A DNA stretch of 64,000 bases, taken from contig NZ_ABCG01000003.1 in assembly GCF_000181515.1 (NCBI RefSeq), positions 248,001 through 312,000 on the forward strand, given 5' to 3'. Origin of the DNA: Erythrobacter sp. SD-21. GTDB taxonomy: Bacteria; Pseudomonadota; Alphaproteobacteria; Sphingomonadales; Sphingomonadaceae. Positions within the stretch are counted from its first letter, which is position 1. Every line of letters begins with the position of its first letter. Below the pieces are notes generated by a model. It saw only the letters and a list, made by a program, of their open reading frames with translations, did no database searches and had not been told where the DNA came from. Positions 43,223 through 53,200 of the stretch are shown piece by piece. The position numbers and the translations under genes are program-made.

Positions 43223-44485
43223 TTATCTTTTCTCAAACGCGTTGCGATGCGCCTGTTCTATTCGCTCGACGTCGTGCGGAAAATCAAGATTCATTCTAGC
43301 ACGCTCCAGAGCCAACTCAGCTTGCTTCCTGGCAGCGCCTGATAAGCTCGCTGAAGTGCTTTCTGTGAGTATTGCAAGGGACTTCTGCAACCACACTCCA
43401 AACTCGACAGAACTGACTCCGTCCTTGCTGATCGCACCGAAAGCATCTTCCACCAAATCCGCCGGATCCAGCCCACTGACCAGAATTCGCTCGAAGCTTT
43501 CTACGGGCTCTGTCTTGGCTTGTTGCGTGTCCCATTCCCGAATAATCCGCGCCATCCTCACCGCTATGTCTATGGCGGTGCCAGGATCGTTGATCCCAGG
43601 AGAGAGGGCGCGTGAGCCAATCTCTGACAAAGTGATCAATCCGAATCGGGGATCGGTCGAAAAGGACCTGCAGTCGGCTATCAAGAATGCTTCCCGTGCC
43701 TCCACTACATCAGGCATTTTACCTTCTTGCCTTAAATGTATTCTGGCCAGAGGGCGGTTGGGTCCAACAAAGGTTCCGGGATAACTGCAAACTTCTATGA
43801 AGGCGTTGTTTTCCTTAGCCCATTCCTCCAGACTCTCCATTTCAATGTGCTGAATGAAACCGACCTCATCAGAAAAGATCGCAAGTGGTTCTTGAAGTGT
43901 AGCGGTGATCGGTTTTGCGCCGAGCGGTGCACGGGCTGGCCACTCCCCGAACGCTTCACGCGTGGCCTGTTCGACTTTCGCGACCGTGTTTCCCAAGCGA
44001 CCGAGCCGGGCGATATTGTCGACCCAGCGAACGAAAGTCAGGACCACCCATGCAAATATAACCAGCGTCGCGAGAAAAAGTGTGAACCGTCCTGCAGTCC
44101 CAAAAAATCCGACCTTGAGCGGGATTAGTCCGACTATGCTAAAAATAAACGCGCCTATGAAGCTGGAAAGCGCGGTCTGCGATTGGCCGTCCGCGATCAG
44201 CAGTGAGAATGCGCGTGGAGTAGCGTTCGATCCAGCCGATGCATAAGCGGAAACCATAGATGCTACCGCAAACGTCGCCACACCGAGCATACTTGCAGAG
44301 AGTACTGTTAGCAGTTTTTCGATTGTATCCGACTGGATGTCTGGCGCTAGGCTGTCGATACCGAGGCCATCCGCGAAATGGGCTATGTAGACAACCGCAA
44401 GAGCAATAAGAGCATAGCCCAGAGGCTTGATCCATAACCTCTCTCGTAGGTTTTGGATCATAAATTTCAGGCGGCTTCCGATCAT
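43223..44485 (-). CDS. DUF2254 predicted membrane protein
   Basis: A protein of about 420 residues with four N-terminal transmembrane helices (about residues 15-35, 60-85, 105-125, 135-155) and a large soluble C-terminal half containing SYPGTFVGPNRPLARI and GLITLSEIGSRALSPGINDPGTAIDI. These are hallmarks of DUF2254; the function is unknown. The ATG at 44485 has GGAG eight bases upstream and is preferred to the in-frame start at 44590. Confidence 0.88.
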   Translation of the reverse strand: MIGSRLKFMIQNLRERLWIKPLGYALIALAVVYIAHFADGLGIDSLAPDIQSDTIEKLLTVLSASMLGVATFAVASMVSAYASAGSNATPRAFSLLIADGQSQTALSSFIGAFIFSIVGLIPLKVGFFGTAGRFTLFLATLVIFAWVVLTFVRWVDNIARLGRLGNTVAKVEQATREAFGEWPARAPLGAKPITATLQEPLAIFSDEVGFIQHIEMESLEEWAKENNAFIEVCSYPGTFVGPNRPLARIHLRQEGKMPDVVEAREAFLIADCRSFSTDPRFGLITLSEIGSRALSPGINDPGTAIDIAVRMARIIREWDTQQAKTEPVESFERILVSGLDPADLVEDAFGAISKDGVSSVEFGVWLQKSLAILTESTSASLSGAARKQAELALERARMNLDFPHDVERIEQAHRNAFEKR

Positions 44486-44893
44486 GTACACGGCTCCAAA
44501 TCCCGCCGAAATCAGCGAAATCCTGCCTTCAGCCGTAATCGAACATCGATCAAGCCCTTCATTCCCAATTTCTGGCCGTAAGGGCTGCACGCAATACGTG
44601 TCGCGTATATCGGATTAGCGCGCCCCTCAATCAAAAATGTTGATGCGGGCTATACCCCGGACAGGTCAGGTCGAGAGAGCATCCTCCGGCCCTAAGCTCC
44701 TGCGCAGCGTCACAACGGGCTTACTGTCACGATCGGCATAGGCGTGAGCTCGTTTGGGTGATTGTCTGACCAGTTACTTCTCATGGTACAAGAGGCGGCT
44801 CTTCGTCCGCAATCGGGTCGTTTGCAACCCGACCGCTCCTGGGTGAAACCGCGCTCGGCAGCTAGGTCATCAATTATGAGTTCAGCAGATGCC
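44486..44893. other. Gap between DUF2254 gene and sensor kinase
   Basis: About 400 bases with no convincing gene. It contains the presumed promoter of the DUF2254 gene and a partial copy of the dispersed repeat (44805-44867). Confidence 0.4.
44805..44867. repeat. Dispersed intergenic repeat, copy C (partial)
   Basis: GTCCGCAATCGGGTCGTTTGC, then CCGCTCCTGG and GCTCGGCAGCTAGG follow the order of copies A and B but without the final GGGTGG-GCGGACG block. Confidence 0.5.
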
Positions 44894-45982
44894 TCAGTTA
44901 TACTGTGGTGCTATTTTCAGCTCCATTCCTTCACCTGAAGCTGTCCACTGGGCATTGGCATTTAGCGAGTTCGCGAGTGAATGGATCACCCTCGTGCCCA
45001 ATCCGGATTTCGACATGGCCCGCTCGGCATCTATTTCAGTCGCTGTCCCGTTGTCGCGGCAAACAATGGACCACGAACCAGCGTCGCCCTCTATAAGCAC
45101 CGTGATGGCGCCTTTCGCACCCTTCAAGCCGTGCTTGACGCTGTTGGAGACGAATTCATTCACAACCAGCAGCAGGGCATTCGCCAGCTGAGGTGTCGCT
45201 TCGATAGCTTCAACCTCAATCGACAATGTTGCAGCATCCGGGATGAGATATCGCAAGTCGGTCTGTACCCGCTCAAAAAGGGACTTCAGGTCGATACGGC
45301 CACCTGCTTCCAACTCGTGCAATTCGGCGTGAAGGGACGACAGCGATCGAATGCGCGTGCTCGCGTCATCCAATTCTAGCCTCAATGCCTCGTTTGATGT
45401 TTTGCGGGCTTTCATCGAAAGCAGTGCCCCGATCGAGGCCAATGAGTTCTTTACACGATGATCCACCTCTCTTCGAAGGATCCGCTCTTCTTGCAAGGCG
45501 AGCCGAAGATTGAGTTCGCTCATTACGTGTTTCGATAGTACCCTAAGGATGTTACGCTGGCGATCCGTGAGAGTTCGCGGCTTGTGATCAAGAACACACA
45601 GGGTACCGAGGGGGAGACCGTTCGTCCCCTTGAGAACCGCTCCGGCGTAAAAACGAAATCCTGGCTCTGACGTGCACAGCGGGTTGTCCGCCATCCGTTC
45701 ATCTTGAAGCGTATCGGGGATCTCTACGAAGTCCCCCTGAAGTATGACGTGGCCGCACAAGCTTGTCTCTATCGGAGTGGATCGCACGCCGAGGCCGACT
45801 TCGGCCTTGAACCACTGACGTCCCGAGTCAACGAAGTTCACGACCGAAACCGGCACCTCGCATATATCCGAGGCGATTTCGACCAGCTCATCAAAATCCC
45901 TCTCACGCTCGGTATCTAGAATGCTGTAGCGGCGAAGCTCCCTAAGGCGCTCCTCTTCCTCGGGGTGCAGGCGTGGTTTCAT
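44894..45982 (-). CDS. GAF-domain sensor histidine kinase (HisKA_2/HWE-like)
   Basis: A 362-residue soluble kinase. An N-terminal GAF domain (about residues 25-160; VNFVDSGRQWFKAEVGL, SLCGHVILQ) is followed by the phosphoacceptor box REVDHRVKNSLASIGALL (His175) and a HATPase domain with the N-box VVNEFVSNSVKHGLKG and the G-box SKSGLGTRVIHSLAN. This H-box form belongs to the HisKA_2/HWE group common in alphaproteobacterial stress and light signalling. No response regulator or ECF sigma gene is adjacent. Confidence 0.88.
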   Translation of the reverse strand: MKPRLHPEEEERLRELRRYSILDTERERDFDELVEIASDICEVPVSVVNFVDSGRQWFKAEVGLGVRSTPIETSLCGHVILQGDFVEIPDTLQDERMADNPLCTSEPGFRFYAGAVLKGTNGLPLGTLCVLDHKPRTLTDRQRNILRVLSKHVMSELNLRLALQEERILRREVDHRVKNSLASIGALLSMKARKTSNEALRLELDDASTRIRSLSSLHAELHELEAGGRIDLKSLFERVQTDLRYLIPDAATLSIEVEAIEATPQLANALLLVVNEFVSNSVKHGLKGAKGAITVLIEGDAGSWSIVCRDNGTATEIDAERAMSKSGLGTRVIHSLANSLNANAQWTASGEGMELKIAPQYN

Positions 45983-46027
45983 TCGACGGTTTTAGCAGGA
46001 ACACGAATATTGTGAACTGCGCTAGTT

Positions 46028-46116
46028 GTCTGCTTTCGGGTCGTTAGCTGCCTGTCCGCTCCTGGCCCATTCCTAGCTCGGCAAAACAGTCGCGAACTGG
46101 GGTGGTTAGCGGACGT
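46028..46116. repeat. Dispersed intergenic repeat, copy B
   Basis: TCGGGTCGTTAGCTGCCTGT, CCGCTCCTGGCCCATTCCTAG and CTCGGCAAAACAG, ending GGGGTGGTTAGCGGACG. It matches copy A (43004-43090) block by block over about 85 bases. Confidence 0.7.
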
Positions 46117-46186
46117 TCGGTTCATTGCGCCGCCCATGTTCCGACCCACTACTCGATAGCTTACCGAAAACCCAGCTCTCTCAGAG

Positions 46187-48598
46187 TTAGGCCAACAAGG
46201 CCTTCAAATCATCATCGGAAAATGGTTTCGCCAACACCGAGAATTGCTGCGAGCGCAGTTCATCAGGGATCGCGCCGCCTGTAGCCAGGATCAAACGCAT
46301 ATCCGGATGTGTGGTCTTCACGTCTAAGAGAAATTCTGCAGCATTTCCATCCGGGAGACTCAAATCGGAAACAATCGTGTCCAGTTGGCTTGTCTCAAGC
46401 AGCTCTCTGGCTTCCTTCAAGCTGCCTGCCTCAATCACGTCGTGCCCTAGCGATTCCAAGCCTTCTGCCGTATTCGTACGTATCAAGGGTTCATCTTCGA
46501 CAAGAAGTATCTTGCGCTTCTTACCAGAATGCATTTGTTCAGTTGAAAGAACGACGGGAGAATTGGACTCTACCGCTGCAAAGGTCGGAGAATTAGTATG
46601 CTTTGCTTTCTCCAGAACTTTCCGAACCTTCTGACTCAGCCTTTCAGCTGAGTAGGGCTTGCTGATCAGGTCAATTCCGTCGTCCAGTTTACCCGCATGG
46701 ACAATCGCATTTTGCGTGTATCCTGACGTGAACAGCACACCGATATTCGGCAGGTGTTCTTTGGCAATCTGTGCCAACTCCGTCGAACGCAGTTTGCCCG
46801 GCATCACGACATCGGTAAAAAGAAGGTCAATAGCAATGCCACACTGCACGATAGCAAGCGCGCTGTCGGCATTCGCAGCCTCGATAACCTTGTAGCCCAG
46901 GTTCGAAAGGACTTCGACGGTGGTGGAGCGAACGTCGGGATCGTCTTCGACAACAAGAATGACCTCGTTATTGCCCTGTTCAAGAACGGCGCCGCCTTCA
47001 GGGCGCTGAGTGAGCTCAGCCTTGCGGGTTCGGGGCAGATAGAGCCTGACAGTAGTTCCCTCGTCTTCCTCGCTGTATATCGTGATATGCCCAGCGGATT
47101 GCTTCACAAAGCCGAAAACCATCGAGAGCCCAAGCCCGGTCCCCTTTCCCGGCGCTTTGGTTGTGAAGAAGGGTTCAAAAACTTTCGAAAGGTTCTCTTC
47201 TGGGATTCCGCATCCGGTATCGGTGACGGCGATCATGACATACTGACCAGGGTTGGCGCCCGGATGAAGGTTCGAATAATCTTCGTCCAGTGAAGCGTTT
47301 CCGACTTCAAGGGTAAGCTTGCCCTCTCCTTTCATCGCGTCACGTGCATTGATCGCGAGATTGAGAAGCACATTCTCGAGTTGCCTTGGATCAACGAGGC
47401 AGTTCCACAGTCCAGCAGCGACAATCGTTTCAATCTCGACCGTCTCGCCGAGCGTTCGCCGAAACATATCATCCATGTCACGCATCACCCGCCCGGCATT
47501 GATCGGCTTCGGCTTGAGCGGCTGTTGACGCCCAAAAGCGAGTAGCTGCGCAGCGAGCTTGGCGCCGCGCGCCACCCCGGCAAGCGCATTGTCAAGGCGG
47601 GCTATGTTCTGCCCTTCGAGGATAGGGTCTTTCTTTAGAAGCTGCAGATTACTGCCGATGACCTGAAGCAGATTATTGAAATCGTGGGCTACGCCCCCCG
47701 TAAGCTGCCCAATTGCTTCCATCTTCTGCGCCTGTACCAGTTGCGCTTCCAGTGCCTTTCGCTCGGCAATAGCCTCGTCAACGCGTTCGCGAAGAGCAGT
47801 ATTGAAGGAATTGAGCGCCTCCCTGGCCTTTAGCTCATCGTCAATGTTGCGCGCTTCGATCACTGTACCGATCGTCAGCCCGTCTGCATTCTTCATGGGC
47901 GAAGCTGTGAACCCGACATTGTAGAATGATCCGTCCTTGTGGACGAACACTTCCTCTCCTTGCGTTTGGCTATTCTTGGGGAACGCCCGGTCAATGGCGC
48001 ATTCGCTGATCGGAAAAGGGCGACCATCGGGATAGCTGTGGTGAATTACGTCGTGGAGCGGTTTGCCCTGAGTTTCCGCGAAGGTGAAGCCAGTGAGTTC
48101 CTCGGCCGCCATGTTCATGAAAGAGCAGTGCTGACGGTCATCCATCATGAACACCGCCATAGTAGTGTTGTTCAGAATGGCATCCAGCCGGCCCGAAACC
48201 TGTTCGAGCTCCTGACGGATCTTTCTTGGCTCGGTAATGTCTTGGATGGCAGCATAGAAAACCGGTAGATCGCCGGTCGTAATCAGTTGCAAGCGCACGC
48301 TTACATCGTAGGTCGAACCGTCTTTCCTCTCGTGGACGGTCTCGAATTTAAGCTCCTCGAGTTGGCCATTGATGAGAGGGGTCACGTATTCCTTGAATTC
48401 AGCCTCACTGTATTCTGGCTTTATGTCCCAGGGATGCAGGCTGGAAAGCTCTTCTTTCGAATAGCCCAGATTGTCGCGCGCGCCCTGGTTGACCAACAGA
48501 AAACGGAAATTGTCTTTCCCGAACAGGAAAACTTCCGCAGCGGCTTTTTCGACGATTTCGCCAAGACGCTCGCTCGTCACTTGCTCTGACAATGGCAT
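46187..48598 (-). CDS. Hybrid sensor histidine kinase with two PAS and two receiver domains
   Basis: An 803-residue soluble hybrid kinase. Two PAS domains (about residues 12-125 and 135-255) are followed by a coiled coil, HisKA box GGVAHDFNNLLQVIGSNLQLL (His near 309), HATPase (NLAINARDAMKGEG, TDTGCGIPEENLSKVFEPFFTTK, GTGLGLSMVFGF), a first receiver (VILVVEDDPDVRSTT; FTDVVMPG) and a second receiver (KILLVEDEPLIRTN; IVSDLSLPDG). No transmembrane segment is present. Both receivers keep their acidic residues and phosphoacceptor Asp. It is a likely phosphorelay kinase; its output partner is not in the window. Confidence 0.92.
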   Translation of the reverse strand: MPLSEQVTSERLGEIVEKAAAEVFLFGKDNFRFLLVNQGARDNLGYSKEELSSLHPWDIKPEYSEAEFKEYVTPLINGQLEELKFETVHERKDGSTYDVSVRLQLITTGDLPVFYAAIQDITEPRKIRQELEQVSGRLDAILNNTTMAVFMMDDRQHCSFMNMAAEELTGFTFAETQGKPLHDVIHHSYPDGRPFPISECAIDRAFPKNSQTQGEEVFVHKDGSFYNVGFTASPMKNADGLTIGTVIEARNIDDELKAREALNSFNTALRERVDEAIAERKALEAQLVQAQKMEAIGQLTGGVAHDFNNLLQVIGSNLQLLKKDPILEGQNIARLDNALAGVARGAKLAAQLLAFGRQQPLKPKPINAGRVMRDMDDMFRRTLGETVEIETIVAAGLWNCLVDPRQLENVLLNLAINARDAMKGEGKLTLEVGNASLDEDYSNLHPGANPGQYVMIAVTDTGCGIPEENLSKVFEPFFTTKAPGKGTGLGLSMVFGFVKQSAGHITIYSEEDEGTTVRLYLPRTRKAELTQRPEGGAVLEQGNNEVILVVEDDPDVRSTTVEVLSNLGYKVIEAANADSALAIVQCGIAIDLLFTDVVMPGKLRSTELAQIAKEHLPNIGVLFTSGYTQNAIVHAGKLDDGIDLISKPYSAERLSQKVRKVLEKAKHTNSPTFAAVESNSPVVLSTEQMHSGKKRKILLVEDEPLIRTNTAEGLESLGHDVIEAGSLKEARELLETSQLDTIVSDLSLPDGNAAEFLLDVKTTHPDMRLILATGGAIPDELRSQQFSVLAKPFSDDDLKALLA

Positions 48599-49203
48599 TA
48601 GAGGTGATCCCCAGACCCTTGCGGATTTGCCTTACAACCCGCGCAATGCGCGAACGCATCCGGGCGATACTAGGTTCCTGAAATGAAAAGGTCATTGAAC
48701 AACGAGTTTGGCGACGGCCCGCACTAGATCGATTATCGGAAAAGCTGCATGAGTTGGGGCATTAGCTGATGGCGCAGTTTCGGGGCGAACTACGGGAACC
48801 TGCCTTCCCAAGTTCAAAGCCGAAGGTCCGCTATCGGGTCGTTAGCGGAATGGCTGCTTTTGCGCGAGAATGTACCAAAGCGGACACTCGAATTTCCCGC
48901 AGCCGCGCGCGCCCGCGCGTGTTGGTCCACAAACTCCTGTCGATTGCCCTTCCGCATAGATACGCGGCCGCGCGTTTAGCTGGGTCTCTCGAAGACAAGC
49001 CGCGATTGGACTGGCAGCACCCGAGGAAGGGGTAGCTGAGTTAGCGGAGACCAACTGCGATTGTGCTCACAGCATAGGCTTGGGCGTTACATTCGTCCGA
49101 AACCTGGGCTTATTGGAATCCGCGCTCCTTACGATAACTGTCTGCGCAAATTCCTTTTGCTTTTAGCTTTTGATAACCGACGCATTTCTTTACAAGTGCG
49201 TGT
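48599..49203. other. Long gap before the RND operon
   Basis: About 600 bases without a supportable gene; short open frames on both strands have no recognisable content. It holds repeat-like sequence (GGTCCGCTATCGGGTCGTTAG at 48826-48846 and AAAGCGGACACTCG near 48877) and a GC-alternating tract (CGCGCGCGCCCGCGCG near 48905). A promoter for the RND operon should lie in the last 100 bases. Confidence 0.45.
48825..48890. repeat. Dispersed intergenic repeat, copy D (diverged fragment)
   Basis: It carries AGGTCCGCTATCGGGTCGTTAGC and later AAAGCGGACAC, sharing the TCGGGTCGTTAGC and GCGGAC blocks with the better copies. Confidence 0.4.
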
Positions 49204-50295
49204 ATGGATTTCCTCAATCGATCGGTAGGATTGTTTGGCGCGGTCATTCTTGCTGCGTGCTCGTCCGAAAGCAGCGAGGTGAGGGAAGAGGCTGTCCCTG
49301 TGGTTGCCGAAGAGGTGCGATTTCTGCCTGACAGGGAGGAGGTGGAAGCGATTGGCACAGCCCGAGCCGTGACTTCAGCCGAGATTTATCCCGAAGGAGC
49401 AGGCCGCGTCACCAGCGTCATGTTCTCGGCTGGGGATTTTGTCCGCTCCGGCCAGCCATTGCTCCAGCTGGAGGCGCGGCAGGAGCAACTAGCGGTCGAA
49501 GCTGCACGCGTGCAGGTGCTAGAAGCGCAGCAATTGCTTGGTCGCTATCGCCGTATCGAGGATACCGGCGCGATTTCCGAAAGCCAGATAGAAGCGGGGG
49601 AAACCGCCCTCGCTTCGGCGCAGGTGATGTTGCGACAGGCGCAGGCCGAACTCGCCGACCGGGTCGTCAGGGCTCCCTTTTCGGGCCATATCGGCCTGAC
49701 CGAGATCGATCCGGGCGACCGGGTCAGCGATGCTACCCCGATCGCGCAGATTGACCAACGCAGCCGGTTATACATCGATTTCCCGGCGCCTGAGGAGGTG
49801 TTCGCAACCTTGCGCAAGGGGGAGGTTGTGCAAGTCTCCGCCTTCTCCGGTCAAAACGATCCAATCAAGGCACGGATCGTGTCGACGGATTCCCGTATTA
49901 CTAGCGACACCCGCAACTTCACAGTAAGGGCAGCGATCGCCAATTCGGGCGACCGTTTCCGTCCGGGTATGAGCTTCCGCGTAATGTTCGCTCGCAACGA
50001 CGCTACCCGCGCTGCGGTTGCCGAAGAGGCGATCGTATGGGGCGGTAAAGGCTCGCATTTGTTTGTGGTTCGCGAAGGAAATGCTGCGCGGATACCGGTG
50101 ACAATCACTTCGCGCCGCAATGGACTTGCTTTGGTCGACGGGGCGCTCAAGGCGGGCGACCGTGTAATTGTCGAAGGCGTGCAAAAAATCCGTGACGGAC
50201 AGGAAATCCGCTTGGTACGCCCGGTTATCGCGCCCGAAGCCGATGTTGAATTGCGCGAGCCTTCCAAAACCGATGTCGAAAACGATGGCGGATAA
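49204..50295 (+). CDS. RND efflux periplasmic adaptor lipoprotein
   Basis: A 363-residue membrane-fusion protein with a lipobox (VILAAC, Cys near residue 19). The order is a barrel-sandwich/lipoyl part (TSVMFSAGDFVRSGQPLLQLE, and APFSGHIGLTEIDPGDRV), an alpha-hairpin with Gln/Ala-rich coiled coil (about residues 95-150), then a beta-barrel and membrane-proximal domain (VTITSRRNGLALVDGALKAGDRVIVEG). It links the inner-membrane pump to the outer-membrane factor encoded downstream. It overlaps the pump gene by 11 bases. Confidence 0.92.
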   Translation: MDFLNRSVGLFGAVILAACSSESSEVREEAVPVVAEEVRFLPDREEVEAIGTARAVTSAEIYPEGAGRVTSVMFSAGDFVRSGQPLLQLEARQEQLAVEAARVQVLEAQQLLGRYRRIEDTGAISESQIEAGETALASAQVMLRQAQAELADRVVRAPFSGHIGLTEIDPGDRVSDATPIAQIDQRSRLYIDFPAPEEVFATLRKGEVVQVSAFSGQNDPIKARIVSTDSRITSDTRNFTVRAAIANSGDRFRPGMSFRVMFARNDATRAAVAEEAIVWGGKGSHLFVVREGNAARIPVTITSRRNGLALVDGALKAGDRVIVEGVQKIRDGQEIRLVRPVIAPEADVELREPSKTDVENDGG

Positions 50296-53200
50296 GGCTG
50301 ACCTGCCGATGCTTGCGGTCAAGCGACCGCTTCTGGTTGGAGTAATCAACCTTCTTATCGTTATTGCAGGTCTCGCGGCATTCGCAGGGATCGAAGTGCG
50401 CGAACTCCCCAATGTCGATCGACCCATTGTCTCGATCACGGCCTCGCTACCGGGCGCGGCGCCCGAAACGATGGACAGCGAGGTCACACGCGTTCTCGAG
50501 GATGCTGTCGCACGCGTTACCGGTGTACGCCAGATCAACTCATCGAGCGAAGAGAATAACACACGCATCCGTGCCGAGTTCAATGCCGGGGTCGATCTAG
50601 ATACGGCGGCTTCGGATGTGCGCGAGGCCGTCAGCCGCGTGACGCGCGACCTCCCCGATCGGGTCGAACAGGTTAATATCGTGAAGGCCGATGCCGACGC
50701 CCAGCCGATAATGGTGCTCGCCGTGTCGAGCGACCGCTATGGCGAGGCCGAACTAACACGCGTGGTTGAGAACGACGTGATCCCCGAACTGCTGACCGCC
50801 GAGGGGGTGGCCAGCATCGACCAGTTCGGCACGCGTGCCTTGCAGATGCGCGTGTCGGTCGATCCGGCCCGGCTGAACCGTTTTGGGCTAACCATGAGCG
50901 ATGTCGCCTCCGCTCTCGAACGCGCGCCATACGATGTGCCCGTCGGATCCTTCCGGTCGGAATCGCAGGAACTGGTTGTGCGTGCCAATGCCAGCGCGAC
51001 CGAACCCCACCTTATCCGCGAGGTCATAATTGCTGGAACAACTCGGGTCGGCGATGTCGCCGAAGTGACACTCGCCCCGGCGGATGCAACCAACTTCGTG
51101 CGGCTCGATGGTCGCCCGATCGTCGGTCTCGGGGTCGTTCGTCAGGCAAGCTCGAACACTATCGAGATTTCGAATGCCATCCGTGCCTCCGTCGATCGGG
51201 TAGCGGCGCGATACCAGGACCTCGATGTCAATGTCATTTCGGACGATGCCGACTTCATTGAGATTTCGGTCCGCGAGGTCCTTATCACGCTCGCCTTCAC
51301 TATCCTCGTGGTGATCGGAACGATGCTTTTGTTCTTCCGCGCTTGGCGCGCGACTCTCATACCCAGCACTACGATCCCGGTCGCACTCATCGGCGTTCTT
51401 GCCGGAATCTGGCTGATGGGGTTCTCAATCAATCTGCTGACCTTGCTAGCGCTGGTTCTCGCGACAGGCCTCATCGTCGACGACGCGATCGTCGTTCTCG
51501 AGAACACGCAGCGGCTACGGAATAGGGGCCTCGGAAGACGCGCCGCGGCGGTAGTCGGTACGCGGCAGGTGTTCTTCGCCGTGATCGCAACGACGGCGGT
51601 ACTCGTTTCGGTTTTTCTGCCAATCAGTTTTCTGCCGTCGCAGGCAGGCCGGCTTTTTCGAGAGTTCGGCTTCGTTCTCTCGGTCGCGGTGCTCATTTCA
51701 TCCTTCGTTGCGCTGTCTCTAGTTCCGGCGCTGGCGGCCAAGTTCGACCTCAGGAGCGGCGATGACGGGGCGGACCGGGTAACGCGCTTCGGCGCGAAAC
51801 TGCGCAAGCAATACACTGTCTTGCTTGGACGATGCCTGGATCACGGCCGGATCGTGGTCGTCACCGCGATCGCGATGGCGGCCGTCACGGGCTTGCTTTA
51901 TCTCCAGCTCGACTCCGAATTGGTCCCCGATGAGGATCGTGGGGTGATCGAGATCGATGCAACAGGCCCGGACGGCGTAGGGCTCGACTTCATGGACCGC
52001 GAGCTTGATGAGATTGAGGTCATGCTCCAGCCTTATCTCGACAGCGGAGAAATTCAGAGCACCTTCTCCATCGTCGGTCGCTACGATCCGAACCGGGTTC
52101 GTGTTACCGCGCAACTTGCCGATTGGAGTGAACGTGAGCGCAGCCAGACCGCTATCGTCGAAGAATTGAACGACCCTCTTCGCGAAATTCCGGGCTCGCG
52201 AACCAACGCCCGCGGGCGTGGCACGCTCAGCTTCGGTGGCGGAGGCGGCGGCAATATCGAAGTTGCGCTGACTGGGGGCGAATACGAAAACATCTACCGC
52301 TCGGCACTAGCGCTGAGCGAAGCAATCGATACCAGTTCGGAGGTTCTCTCCAATCCCGATATTTCGTACCAGCCTACGCAGCCACAGCTCTCGGTGCAAA
52401 TCGATCGACGGCGCGCCTCCGATCTCGGGGTCGATCTGGACGATGTCGCCCAGACCCTGCGCGCGATGATTGGTGGCGACGACCTTGTCGATCTCAATGT
52501 TTCAGACCAGGCGGTGCCGATCTTTCTCACATCCGAAGCGGTCGCGGTGACCAATCCCTCTGATCTGCGCAACCTATACGTCCGAACCAAAAATGGCGGA
52601 CTTGTGCCGATGTCGAGCATCACACGGATCGTGGAACAGGGGGTGGCTGCCGAACTGGACCGCACAGAACAGCGCCGCGCGATCGAGCTTGAGGCGAACA
52701 TTGCTGAAGGTGTGCCGCTGCAGGACGCGGTTGACGAAATCGAACGACTAGCCGCGGAATCCGTTGCTGAAGACATCGATATGCTCCTGCAAGGCGAAGC
52801 CGAAAGCCTGGAGGAAACATCGAATGACGTCCTGATGACCTACCTGTTTGCGCTGGTGATCGTCTTCCTTGTGCTGGTTGCGCAGTTCGAAAGTCTGACC
52901 AGTGCGCTCGTCGTACTGTGCACCGTACCATTTGCTCTCGCTGCCGCGCTTTTCGCGCTTTTCCTTTCCGGTGTTTCGCTCAACATCTATTCGCAGATTG
53001 GCCTGGTCATGCTGATTGGACTGATGGCCAAGAACGGTATCCTGATCGTCGAGTTCGCAGACCAGCTACGCCACCAGGGGCGGAGCGTGCGCGAGGCTGC
53101 CGAAGAAGCGGCGGCGATCCGACTGCGACCGATCGGGATGACTTTGATTTCGACCGTGATCGGCGCTGTCCCGCTGATCCTTGCCTCGGGCGCCGGGGCG

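Noticed and set aside
48769..49054. Small open frames on both strands in the gap before the RND operon
   Set aside because: No ribosome-binding site, domain or membrane pattern; the area contains repeat-like and low-complexity sequence.
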